NCBI GenBank assembly: GCA_031265725.1
Contig: JAISCH010000282.1
Span: 1 to 6,340 of the forward strand
Origin: Propionibacteriaceae bacterium
GTDB taxonomy: Bacteria; Actinomycetota; Actinomycetes; Propionibacteriales; Propionibacteriaceae
DNA: 6,340 bases
Reading direction: 5' to 3'
This document shows positions 1-5,854 of this stretch, one piece after another. The first letter of the stretch is position 1. The number at the start of each line of letters is the position of its first letter. The notes under the pieces were generated by a model, which worked only from the letters and a program-made list of their open reading frames with translations, made no database searches and was not told the origin of the DNA. The translations under genes were made by a program, and so were the position numbers.

Positions 1-19
1 TCGGGGAGCGCCCGCGGAA

Positions 20-113
20 GTGTCCACGAGTGTTGAGACACAACCGTCCACAAGATCTGAGACACAACCGTCTCCGAGTTTCCGAGACACAACCGCCCAC
101 AAGTTAGTGAGAC
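20..113. repeat. Tandem direct repeats, ~25-bp period, core GAGACACAACCG
   Basis: The 12-base core GAGACACAACCG occurs exactly at 35-46, 59-70 and 84-95, and a fourth partial copy (GAGAC) begins at 109. The period is 24, 25 and 25 bp. The intervening 12-13 bases are also related: TCCACAAGATCT, TCTCCGAGTTTCC and CCCACAAGTTAGT, with a further half-copy (GTCCACGAGT) at 22-31. The unit is therefore a degenerate repeat of about 25 bp and not just a shared core. Iterated sites of this kind are known at the ends of IS21-family elements, where the transposase binds, and iterated sites also occur in plasmid origins. No transposase is visible in this window, so the IS interpretation is inference. Confidence 0.8.
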
Positions 114-950
114 TTGGCAACCAAGACCGGTCACGGTGGTGCCACTTTCCCGGTGTCGAGGCTCTCCGAGCCGCTTGGCACGACCGTCACGTCACACCTA
201 ACTAGCGGGGTGGAAGCGGCCATTGTGATTCGGTCGTTCGGTTTGGGTCACCCGATGGTCCAACCAATCCCGGGCGGCATCATCGCCATCGGCTCTCGCT
301 GCCACCTACGGGAAGACGCCCCAGAGTTGAATGCCGAGGTGTACGACACCAATGGACAACTCCTGCGGGCAGGCTGCTTCGGTGACGGGATCGAACTCGC
401 GCGAGCAACCCAGACGGGCAATGTCTGGGTCGGCTACTCCGACGAAGGGGTCTACGGGAACTACGGATGGGGCGGAACTGGCCGCAGCCGGAATACCGGC
501 AAGTACGTGGAGCCTCTCGGGCACGCCGGGGCGGTCCTTTGGTCGGCGTCCACGTTCGAGAAGCTCTGGGAGGCTACGGAGATCGTGGACGATGTGTACG
601 CCGCTACTCTTCTTGGGGAGGACTTGTGGGCGACGACCTACGTGGATTTCCCCATCCGCCATCTCTCTACCCATTCGGAGCGCGCTTTCCCGACAAGCGA
701 CTCAGGCCCGCGCGCGATCATTACAGATGGCAGCCGGGCGGCCACTTTCGGCCAGTATGGAGACCCGTTCACTTTCCGGGTATGGACCCTGCAAGATGAC
801 CCGGAAAGACCTCCTGTGTCCACTGGCAGACTCTCCGTGCCGGGTCTCGGCGGACAGACCAAGCCAAGAATGATGGGTTTCTCCGACGAATTGAATGTGT
901 TCGTTGGATCATCCTGGTTCAAGCTGTCTCTTGGCGACCTGACACCCTGA
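114..950 (+). CDS. Hypothetical beta-propeller-like protein, probably N-terminally truncated
   Basis: This frame encodes up to 278 aa. I associate its pattern with a widespread actinobacterial hypothetical family of beta-propeller-like proteins with no known function. The matching segments are MVQPIPGGIIAIGSR (about residues 48-62), then a GDGIE turn (90-94), then VWVGYSDEGVYGNYGWGG (104-121), the family's most conserved block, and then a DVYAATLLGEDLW segment followed by a YVDFP strand. There is no signal peptide or membrane segment, so it is probably cytoplasmic. The start is uncertain. An in-frame TGA lies at 108-110; the first possible start is TTG at 114 with no good ribosome binding site, and GTG at 210 and GTG at 225 (preceded by GGTGGAAG) are alternatives. 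As I recall them, relatives carry several dozen more residues before the first conserved block. The missing part would fall exactly in the repeat array, so this may be a 5'-truncated pseudogene. Confidence 0.6.
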   Translation: MATKTGHGGATFPVSRLSEPLGTTVTSHLTSGVEAAIVIRSFGLGHPMVQPIPGGIIAIGSRCHLREDAPELNAEVYDTNGQLLRAGCFGDGIELARATQTGNVWVGYSDEGVYGNYGWGGTGRSRNTGKYVEPLGHAGAVLWSASTFEKLWEATEIVDDVYAATLLGEDLWATTYVDFPIRHLSTHSERAFPTSDSGPRAIITDGSRAATFGQYGDPFTFRVWTLQDDPERPPVSTGRLSVPGLGGQTKPRMMGFSDELNVFVGSSWFKLSLGDLTP

Positions 951-1126
951 ACTCTCTCGTTGTTGAGTCGTGCGCCGACGCATCCAGGCAATCGGCTTGG
1001 ATTGGTCACCGGCGGTTTACCCCAGGAAAAGATGGTCGCCCTTACCGACCGGAACCGCTATCGCGAAGCAATGCCGATAAGCAGAGCACCGAAATGCGAA
1101 CTCGGCCGGGGCGCGCGACGAAGGAG

Positions 1127-1167
1127 TAGCTCCGACCGGATTCGAACCGGCGCTACCGCCTTGAGAG
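1127..1167 (-). pseudogene. tRNA-Glu(CTC) 3'-half remnant / probable attachment site
   Basis: Read on the minus strand from 1167 down to 1127, this is the 3' half of an actinobacterial tRNA-Glu(CTC). It has the anticodon loop CTCTCAA, the 3' anticodon stem GGCGG, the variable loop TAGC, the T arm GCCGG-TTCGAAT-CCGGT, the acceptor strand CGGAGCT and discriminator A73. The next bases are CTCC, so CCA is not encoded. The D arm and the 5' half of the anticodon stem are missing. A matching 5' acceptor strand, GGCTCCG, lies only 7 nt upstream on the same strand (plus 1175-1181); it pairs with CGGAGCT in six Watson-Crick pairs plus G1-U72. This could be the remains of an internally deleted tRNA or chance. 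It cannot fold as a working tRNA. A fragment running from the anticodon loop to the 3' end is the classic shape of the att duplicate left by tRNA-targeted integrases. Confidence 0.75.
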
Positions 1168-1299
1168 CTTGGTTCGGAGCCCGATGACGTGCGTTGGCTG
1201 GCGCTGGAAACCTGCGTTGACCTGGGGTTCTACCGTTAGCTCGCGTTGGCTCGGATTGGCCCTTTGCGAACCTGGGACGGGACACGGACGGGATAGATT

Positions 1300-1322
1300 C
1301 GGCACCTCCCAACTCGGTGCCG
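1300..1322. repeat. 7-bp GC-rich inverted repeat (hairpin)
   Basis: CGGCACC (1300-1306) and GGTGCCG (1316-1322) are perfectly complementary around a 9-base loop. No T-tract follows on either strand, so a canonical intrinsic terminator is not indicated. It lies in the gene-free stretch, before the relaxase-like remnant. It could be a binding site, a weak terminator or a chance product of GC-rich DNA. Confidence 0.35.
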
Positions 1323-1374
1323 CCCGATACTATCGCCGCCGAACCGCCGCAACGCTCCTTCGAGCCGATTCCCA

Positions 1375-1623
1375 ATCGAAGCCCGCGCCGCCGCGTTCCT
1401 CAACACAGTGCTCAGCGGCAGGAAGGCGTGGCTCCGATCCTCAGCCTCGACCGAACGCCGCGAATGCCGCAACGCCCCGGCAGAGGCACCTACCACGGTC
1501 GCCCGGTACCGCAGCCATTACCGCATCACCCACCCGGCGTCGCTGGGCAGGCCCGGCAAGACTGACACGTGGAGAATCGGTGCGGCCGCGCGCACGCACG
1601 GCCTTCGAACAAGCCTGCTAGCG
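1375..1623 (+). pseudogene. Decayed C-terminal fragment resembling a TrwC/TraA-type relaxase
   Basis: The frame beginning at 1375 reads IEARAAAFLNTVL, then a degenerate stretch with one Trp, then TTVARYRSHYRITHPASLG (about 1489-1548), and stops at TGA 1624-1626. In actinobacterial MobF (TrwC/TraA) relaxase-helicases I recall a C-terminal segment patterned as I-E-x-R-A, a Trp-containing linker, then T-V-A-x-Y-R-x-R-Y-x-I and L-G. The order and spacing here match that pattern loosely. The same frame is interrupted by TAG at 1294-1296, has no start signal and contains none of the relaxase or helicase motifs. If the match is real, this is only the tail of a gene whose body has been lost. Chance similarity in a high-GC frame cannot be excluded. 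Confidence 0.3.
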
Positions 1624-1624
1624 T
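1616..1624 (+). promoter_or_regulatory. Candidate extended -10 promoter of the operon
   Basis: TGCTAGCGT combines an extended-10 TGN with TAGCGT, a common actinobacterial -10 form. Transcription would begin near 1631, leaving a leader of about 28 nt before the ATG at 1659. I find no convincing -35 box 17-18 bp upstream, so a weak or activator-dependent promoter is possible. The palindrome TTCGAA (1604-1609) overlaps the spacer and could be an operator, but this is speculative. Confidence 0.4.
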
Positions 1625-1642
1625 GAAGATGTAACCCGCAAC

Positions 1643-1648
1643 AGGAGG
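1643..1648 (+). promoter_or_regulatory. Shine-Dalgarno site AGGAGG for the HTH gene
   Basis: A perfect AGGAGG lies 10 nt before the ATG at 1659, with GAGAGG also directly before the start. It is the only perfect Shine-Dalgarno core among the five operon starts, which supports 1659 as the first translated gene of the operon. Confidence 0.75.
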
Positions 1649-1658
1649 CCACGAGAGG

Positions 1659-1904
1659 ATGCCGGAAGAACCCGAGGTACTGACTGCCGAAGAGACGGCC
1701 GCGCTCTTGCGAGTCTCCACTAAGACCGTGCTCGCGCTGGCCCGCTCCGGGTCACTTCCCGGAGAGATGATCGGATGCGCTTGGCACGTCGCCAGGAGCG
1801 ATGTCCTAGGGTTCGCGCGGCTCACGACCGCAGAGGAGAACGAAACAGATGATCAAGATTGTGGGGCGCCGTCCGAACCGAATGGCGCCGAGGACGGTTG
1901 CTGA
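1659..1904 (+). CDS. Excisionase-type winged helix-turn-helix DNA-binding protein
   Basis: This 81-aa protein has the compact HTH_17 / excisionase (MerR-like) layout. The helix-turn-helix spans residues 9-28 (TAEETAALLRVSTKTVLALA). The wing follows (about 31-50), with Gly31, Leu33-Pro34 and the Trp42-His43 / Arg46-Ser47-Asp48 pattern that normally reads G-x-x-W-R-x-x-R-x-D. An acidic, probably disordered tail occupies residues 57-81. Proteins of this size serve as recombination directionality factors (Xis) or small transcription regulators. No integrase lies beside it; instead its TGA (1902-1904) shares one base with the ATG of the ParB-like gene, so it is translated as the first gene of the restriction operon. 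A regulatory role, comparable in position to restriction-modification controller proteins but from a different family, is therefore plausible, though inferred. A strong AGGAGG precedes the start. Confidence 0.8.
   Translation: MPEEPEVLTAEETAALLRVSTKTVLALARSGSLPGEMIGCAWHVARSDVLGFARLTTAEENETDDQDCGAPSEPNGAEDGC
1890..1897 (+). promoter_or_regulatory. Ribosome binding site deciding the ParB-like start
   Basis: GAGGACGG ends 6 nt before the ATG at 1904, which overlaps the upstream stop in the form TGATG. A possible TTG start in the same frame at 1859 would add 15 atypical residues inside the HTH gene and has no such site, so 1904 is preferred. Confidence 0.6.
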
Positions 1905-3424
1905 TGCTTGACACGTCGAGGTGGTCCGAGGTCGAGCTTGATGTCTTGAAGGAAATCCAACTCGACCCAAAGAACGTTCGCCTTGAAGTGACAGACGCCA
2001 AGGTCGAGGCGGACATCATTGAAGACCTCTTCGTCAATGAGAATGCACTCGGTCTTGTCGAAGGCATCTGCAAGGTCGGCTATCTGACGCACGAGATTCC
2101 AGTGGTCCTGAAGCGACGCGGCAAGTACGTCATGGTAGAGGGAAACCGCAGGCTCGCTGCGCTCAAAGCCATCCAGAATCCTATGCTGGTACCTGATTAT
2201 CAGGCGCGAGTCAACGCGCTAGCGGCCAGCCTGCCGGATCGCTCTACGCTTTCGAGAGTTCGGGTCATGATAGCGCCCAACCAGACCGAGGCAGATCAGC
2301 TCATTGCGGCAATCCACACTGGAAACCTGCGGCGACCATGGAGCCCAAGCAGGCAGGCCGCGTTCTTCCAGGCGCAGATTGACGCGGACCGCAAGCTACC
2401 TGAGCTTCTGACTAGGTATCCCACTATCGACGTTCGCAGGTTCGTTTTCCGCGCGCACATCATCAATCTCTTCAGGTCCATTCACTACGACGATGCCGAG
2501 CTTCAAGACTTCCTCGCAACCAAGAGGTGGGCGAAGGGCCTGTCAACGCTGGCTCGCATCTACGAGTCAAAAGAGTTCCTGGCTTTGACGGGTCTTAGAA
2601 TGGATCCAGATGGTAACCTCACGAAGAGCATCCCGGACGCAGTCTTCAAGCATCTTGCCGCCACGATCATTCGCGGGATGTACCACGACAACATCAACAC
2701 GCGCAGCCTGAACTCGGTCTCAAGTCCTCGCTACACACAGCTGATGAGGGAACTCCGCCAGATCGTTAACGATGGGGGCGAACAAGCTTCTCCTGGCCCC
2801 ACAACTCCAACGACAGGGACAAGCCCCGACGAAGGCGGAGACCAACCCACTACTGGGCGAGGCTCCAGCACTACGCCGACTTCGACCACGGATACGTCAG
2901 GCCCTGAGGGACCTCCGACCGGCGCGCCTCCGCCAACAGGGACAAATCCTCCACCGAGGCCTCCGGCCAAGAAGAAGAGCAGGCACCTCGACCTCGGACA
3001 GATCAAAGCACCCACCGGTTACCCCGAAGCGTTGAAACTCTTGCTCGGCGAACTGTCCGAGATCGATGTCCGGAAGTATCCAAACACTACGTTCCTCGTG
3101 ATCCGAGCCCTACTGGAGAAGTCGATCAAGGCGTACGCGGACGCCAAGTCGATCAGTATCAAAGGATCCGGGAACAATCAGAAGGGGTACGTCCAACTCA
3201 AGCAAGCTCTGGATTGGCTCCTAGACCACGTCAAGGCGAATGGGCCGACTCACCTGATCCAGGTGATCGACGGCGTTAGGACCGGAAGGCTCGTTACCTA
3301 CACCAACTCCGGTGACGCGCTCAATGCGATTAACCACAACCATCACTTCCTGGTCGATCCCGATCAGGCGTTCTCGATGTGGTCCTCGATCAACTCGATC
3401 ATGAGATTCGTGATGAAGCCATGA
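1904..3424 (+). CDS. ParB/Srx-like multidomain protein, defence-island associated
   Basis: This 506-aa protein has three visible parts. Residues 15-150 form a ParB/Srx-type N-terminal domain: IQLDPKNVRL (18-27), a LVEGICKVGYLTHEIPVVL segment (51-69) like ParB box I, VEGNRRLAALKA (78-89) in place of the classical GERR box, and a NLRRPWSPSRQAAFF segment (141-155) resembling box II. A helical region follows to about 290. Residues 291-360 are a Pro/Thr/Gly/Ser-rich linker ending in KKK. Residues 370-506 form a mainly helical domain with FLVIRALLEKSIKAY (397-411) and LNAINHNHHFLVDP (473-486), which suggests, but does not establish, a HEPN-like fold. ParB/Srx domains can bind or hydrolyse nucleotides or cut DNA; which applies here is unknown. 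It is not a chromosomal ParB, because no ParA is nearby. The stop overlaps the next start by 4 nt (ATGA), pointing to joint function with the D12 methyltransferase. Confidence 0.75.
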   Translation: MLDTSRWSEVELDVLKEIQLDPKNVRLEVTDAKVEADIIEDLFVNENALGLVEGICKVGYLTHEIPVVLKRRGKYVMVEGNRRLAALKAIQNPMLVPDYQARVNALAASLPDRSTLSRVRVMIAPNQTEADQLIAAIHTGNLRRPWSPSRQAAFFQAQIDADRKLPELLTRYPTIDVRRFVFRAHIINLFRSIHYDDAELQDFLATKRWAKGLSTLARIYESKEFLALTGLRMDPDGNLTKSIPDAVFKHLAATIIRGMYHDNINTRSLNSVSSPRYTQLMRELRQIVNDGGEQASPGPTTPTTGTSPDEGGDQPTTGRGSSTTPTSTTDTSGPEGPPTGAPPPTGTNPPPRPPAKKKSRHLDLGQIKAPTGYPEALKLLLGELSEIDVRKYPNTTFLVIRALLEKSIKAYADAKSISIKGSGNNQKGYVQLKQALDWLLDHVKANGPTHLIQVIDGVRTGRLVTYTNSGDALNAINHNHHFLVDPDQAFSMWSSINSIMRFVMKP

Positions 3425-4341
3425 CCGCGAGCGCCATTGGCGTCTCTTCGAGACGCCCGCGGATTTCGCCGCTCCGGTACCCCGGCGGCAAGTCAGCGTT
3501 GTACTCTCGCCTTCGCAAGACTATTCGGGACATGGGCCTAGCTGGCTGCACGTACGTCGAGCCCTACGCAGGAGGCGTCGGCGCCGGCCTCAGTCTCCTG
3601 GTCACGGGTCAAGTCGAGCGCGTCGTGATAAACGACCTTGACCGCGCCATACATGCGTTCTGGACTACGGTCCAGTCTGAACCCAGATGGCTGATCGAAC
3701 GAATCCAGAGAGTGCGGCTCGACGTCTCCGAGTGGCGGCGCCAGCGCGAAATCTATGTCGCCGCTGACAGCAGTGAAGTGCTCCAGCTCGGATTCGCCAC
3801 TTTCTATCTCAACCGCACAAACAGGTCCGGCGTGCTCAACGGCGGACCGATCGGAGGACTGGAACAAACAGGCAACTACAAGATCGACGCCCGCTTCAAC
3901 CGGGACGGCCTAGCTGAACGTATCCGCATACTGTCGCTCTACGCTGAAAACATCGTGCCGACGTCGCGCGATGGCATCGAGATCATCTCTGAATACGCAC
4001 CAAAGGACGGTGTCTTCATTTACGCCGACCCACCCTACTTCGAGAAGGCCGGGTCGCTGTACCTCAACGCCTTCTCCGCGACTGACCATGAAGACCTAGC
4101 CCGAGTGCTAAACGCTGTGTCAGACAGGCCGTGGGTTCTTACCTACGACAATGTTCCGCGGGTGGCAGTGCTCTATGCGGAACGTCGGCGTCGGCAATTC
4201 GAGCTTCACTACTCAGCACATCGTGTCGGCAAAGCCACCGAGATCGCGATCCTCTCTGAGTCTGTTCCAGAGATTGGACAGGGCTGGCCTCTTACGCCGG
4301 CGCTGGATGCCCTCCCGCATTCTGTCAGCGACGGCGCGTAG
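3421..4341 (+). CDS. D12-class (Dam-like) DNA adenine-N6 methyltransferase
   Basis: This 306-aa enzyme would transfer a methyl group from S-adenosylmethionine to N6 of adenine in DNA. All D12 hallmarks are present in alpha-class order. PLRYPGGK (17-24) lies at the N-terminus, EPYAGGVGAG (47-56) is SAM motif I, and NDLD follows (71-74). FYLNRTNRSGVLNGGPIGG (128-146) is the family's conserved central block, and the catalytic motif is DPPY (203-206), within FIYADPPYF. The length is close to that of Dam and M.DpnII. The target cannot be read from the sequence; GATC is the commonest for the family but is not assured. The ATG at 3421 overlaps the ParB-like stop by 4 nt, so translation is probably coupled. 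A GTG at 3379 in the same frame would add 14 residues inside the upstream gene and is less likely. No restriction enzyme obviously matches this methyltransferase, so it may protect, regulate or serve the ParB-like protein. Confidence 0.9.
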   Translation: MTASAIGVSSRRPRISPLRYPGGKSALYSRLRKTIRDMGLAGCTYVEPYAGGVGAGLSLLVTGQVERVVINDLDRAIHAFWTTVQSEPRWLIERIQRVRLDVSEWRRQREIYVAADSSEVLQLGFATFYLNRTNRSGVLNGGPIGGLEQTGNYKIDARFNRDGLAERIRILSLYAENIVPTSRDGIEIISEYAPKDGVFIYADPPYFEKAGSLYLNAFSATDHEDLARVLNAVSDRPWVLTYDNVPRVAVLYAERRRRQFELHYSAHRVGKATEIAILSESVPEIGQGWPLTPALDALPHSVSDGA

Positions 4342-4344
4342 GCT

Positions 4345-4349
4345 AGGAG
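4345..4349 (+). promoter_or_regulatory. Close-set Shine-Dalgarno AGGAG before GTG start
   Basis: AGGAG stands only 2 nt before the GTG at 4352, closer than usual, and just after the D12 methyltransferase stop (4339-4341). Initiation may rely on ribosomes ending the upstream gene. The later ATG at 4400 has a better-spaced GGTGAGG (4384-4390) but would remove conserved N-terminal residues. Inefficient initiation here could set the methyltransferase level. Confidence 0.4.
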
Positions 4350-4351
4350 AC

Positions 4352-5854
4352 GTGACGGAAGGACTGCTGCACCGGGCGGAGTGGGTGAGGCTTGAGTCTA
4401 TGATCAGCCTCGATCAGGCCTCCCAATCTGTGCAGGGGCAGTACTTCACCCCAGAGCTTGCCGCAGAGCTGATCGCGTCGTTTCCGAGGCTGCCGAAGGC
4501 GGACTGCCTGCGGGTTCTTGACCCGGGGGCCGGCTCGGGCATGTTGACCGCGGCCATCGTGGATCGCGTCTGCCGCGAGGGCGAGATCGGCAGAGTGGAA
4601 GTCACCGCCGCTGAACTCGATCCGATCATGTTGCCGGCGCTAGACAGGACCGCCGAATTGTGCCGACAGCAAGGGCACCGGATGGGCGTCGATGTCGAGG
4701 TCAAGGTCGTACAGGGAGACGTCATCGCACTTCAGACGGGTTTCGAGGCCGAACTGGGCGACGACTTCGACTTGGTCATCATGAACCCGCCCTATAGGAA
4801 GCTGGCCTCGCTGTCATGGCAGCGGCGGGCGATGGCGGCCGCCGGCTGGGAGACTGGCAACCTCTACGCCGCGTTCTTGGCCCTGGGCGTTGATTCGCTA
4901 GCACCGGGCGGCCAACTAGTTGCCATCACTCCCAGGTCTTTCGCAAATGGCCCATACTTCGAGCAGTTCCGCAAGAGACTCCTGAGCCAGGTCGCGTTGG
5001 GCCGGGTGCATACGTTCGAATCTCGCTCGACGGTGTTCGCCGACACCGGAGTGCTCCAAGAAAACATCGTCCTTTCCGCCACGAAGGGCGGGACGCGCCA
5101 GGACGTGACGATCACCTCGTCGCGTGACCACACGGACCCTGTCAACGAGCGGACGGTCCCATACGGGGAGCTGGTTGCCCCGGACGACAGGCACCAGTTC
5201 ATTCGGATCATCACCAACGGCGCCGACGACAGGGCGGCCAAAGCGATCAGGTCGCTGCCGGCGTCGTTGTCATCGTTGGCGGTAAGGGTGTCCACCGGCC
5301 GTGTGGTCGATTTCCGGGCGCGGCAGAACCTCCAGGACACGCCGACCCCTGGAAGCCTGCCATTGATCTATCCGGGCAACCTCCGGGGTGGCCTGATCGA
5401 ATGGCCCCGTTCCATTGGCAAGGCGCAGGGTTTCCGGCTGCTTGGCGAGGCTGACGCCAAGGCTTTGTTGCCGAGCGGCTATTACGTCGCAGTGAAGCGG
5501 TTCTCAGCAAAGGAAGAGCGTCGCCGGATCGTCGCCTCCGTGTGGGACCCGACGCAGCACCACCACCAGCCCGTCGCATTCGAGAACCACCTGAACGTGT
5601 TTCACGCGGAAGGTAAAGGCCTCGACCGTGAACTCGCGTGGGGGCTGTGCGCCTGGCTCAACAGTTCCGTGGTGGACCGGCATTTCCGCACCTTCTCTGG
5701 ACACACACAGGTCAACGCCACAGACCTGCGGTCGATGAACTATCCCGATGAGGACGCGCTGCGCCGACTGGGCCATCACCTCGACGTTCTGCCTGGCCAA
5801 GAGGAACTGGACCAACTCGTCGACCGGTTGGCGTTGGAGACGGTGGCGGCATGA
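4352..5854 (+). CDS. BsuBI/PstI-family type II DNA adenine-N6 methyltransferase
   Basis: This enzyme would methylate adenine-N6 and protect host DNA from the restriction enzyme encoded next. It has 500 aa from the GTG at 4352, close to the roughly 500 residues of M.BsuBI and M.PstI. The N-terminus has LLHRAEWVRLE and GQYFTP (29-34), typical of the Eco57I/PstI group. SAM motif I is VLDPGAGSG (55-63), the catalytic motif is NPPY (145-148) within DLVIMNPPY, and the order is that of the gamma class. ESRSTVF...VLQENIVL (223-241) follows. Near the C-terminus, LNSSVVDRHFRTF and GHTQVNATDLR (450-460) are strong marks of the BsuBI/PstI methyltransferases. The prototypes modify CTGCAG, but family members can differ, so the site is inferred. 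The start was chosen because residues 5-34 look conserved; the ATG at 4400 would lose part of them. Its TGA overlaps the endonuclease ATG by 4 nt. Confidence 0.9.
   Translation: MTEGLLHRAEWVRLESMISLDQASQSVQGQYFTPELAAELIASFPRLPKADCLRVLDPGAGSGMLTAAIVDRVCREGEIGRVEVTAAELDPIMLPALDRTAELCRQQGHRMGVDVEVKVVQGDVIALQTGFEAELGDDFDLVIMNPPYRKLASLSWQRRAMAAAGWETGNLYAAFLALGVDSLAPGGQLVAITPRSFANGPYFEQFRKRLLSQVALGRVHTFESRSTVFADTGVLQENIVLSATKGGTRQDVTITSSRDHTDPVNERTVPYGELVAPDDRHQFIRIITNGADDRAAKAIRSLPASLSSLAVRVSTGRVVDFRARQNLQDTPTPGSLPLIYPGNLRGGLIEWPRSIGKAQGFRLLGEADAKALLPSGYYVAVKRFSAKEERRRIVASVWDPTQHHHQPVAFENHLNVFHAEGKGLDRELAWGLCAWLNSSVVDRHFRTFSGHTQVNATDLRSMNYPDEDALRRLGHHLDVLPGQEELDQLVDRLALETVAA
5836..5840 (+). promoter_or_regulatory. 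Ribosome binding site GGAGA for the endonuclease
   Basis: GGAGA lies 10 nt before the ATG at 5851, inside the methyltransferase coding region. Together with the ATGA overlap it supports coupled translation, with the methyltransferase made first on each transcript. Confidence 0.45.

Larger units (their letters stand above)
951..1658. other. Gene-free 708-bp stretch with mobile-element debris
   Basis: No intact gene is supported between the hypothetical gene and the operon. Open frames of 70-150 codons exist on both strands, but they overlap one another, are very rich in Arg, Ala and Pro as random high-GC frames are, have no ribosome binding sites and match no family I know. What can be recognised is a tRNA-Glu 3' half on the minus strand, a 7-bp hairpin, a decayed relaxase-like reading frame and a candidate promoter at the right end, each listed separately. 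I see nothing in 951-1126. Confidence 0.6.

Noticed and set aside
20..113. CRISPR array
   Set aside because: Repeat cores are only 12 bases with a 25-bp period, and the spacers resemble one another; CRISPR repeats are longer and spacers unrelated. No cas gene is present.
20..205. Short open frame of 61 codons running through the repeat array
   Set aside because: Its sequence is the translation of the repeats (STSVETQPSTRSETQPS), it has no ribosome binding site and it overlaps the better-supported frame from 114.
1127..1199. Functional tRNA gene on the minus strand
   Set aside because: The D arm and the 5' anticodon stem are absent, and no sequence at the expected distance for a full-length tRNA pairs with the acceptor strand.
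1169..1621. 150-codon + frame in the gene-free stretch
   Set aside because: It is Arg/Ala/Pro-rich with no recognisable motif or start signal, and competes with several equally open overlapping frames, as expected in high-GC non-coding DNA.
1859..1903. Upstream TTG start for the ParB-like protein
   Set aside because: The extra 15 residues overlap the HTH gene and look unlike a conserved N-terminus; ATG 1904 has a ribosome binding site and a coupled stop-start.
2731..3015. Minus-strand frame rich in Gly, Val and Pro
   Set aside because: It is the antisense shadow of the Pro/Thr-rich linker of the ParB-like protein.
3379..3420. Upstream GTG start for the D12 methyltransferase
   Set aside because: It lies within the ParB-like gene and has no Shine-Dalgarno; ATG 3421 forms the standard ATGA overlap and leaves a normal N-terminus before PLRYPGGK.
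1904..3424. Plasmid or chromosome partition locus
   Set aside because: No ParA ATPase and no parS-like palindrome were found; the gene is coupled to DNA methyltransferases instead.
4151..4351. N-terminal extension of the PstI-type methyltransferase into the D12 gene
   Set aside because: The 67 residues are an out-of-frame reading of the D12 methyltransferase; homology in the family begins near LLHRAE, just after GTG 4352.
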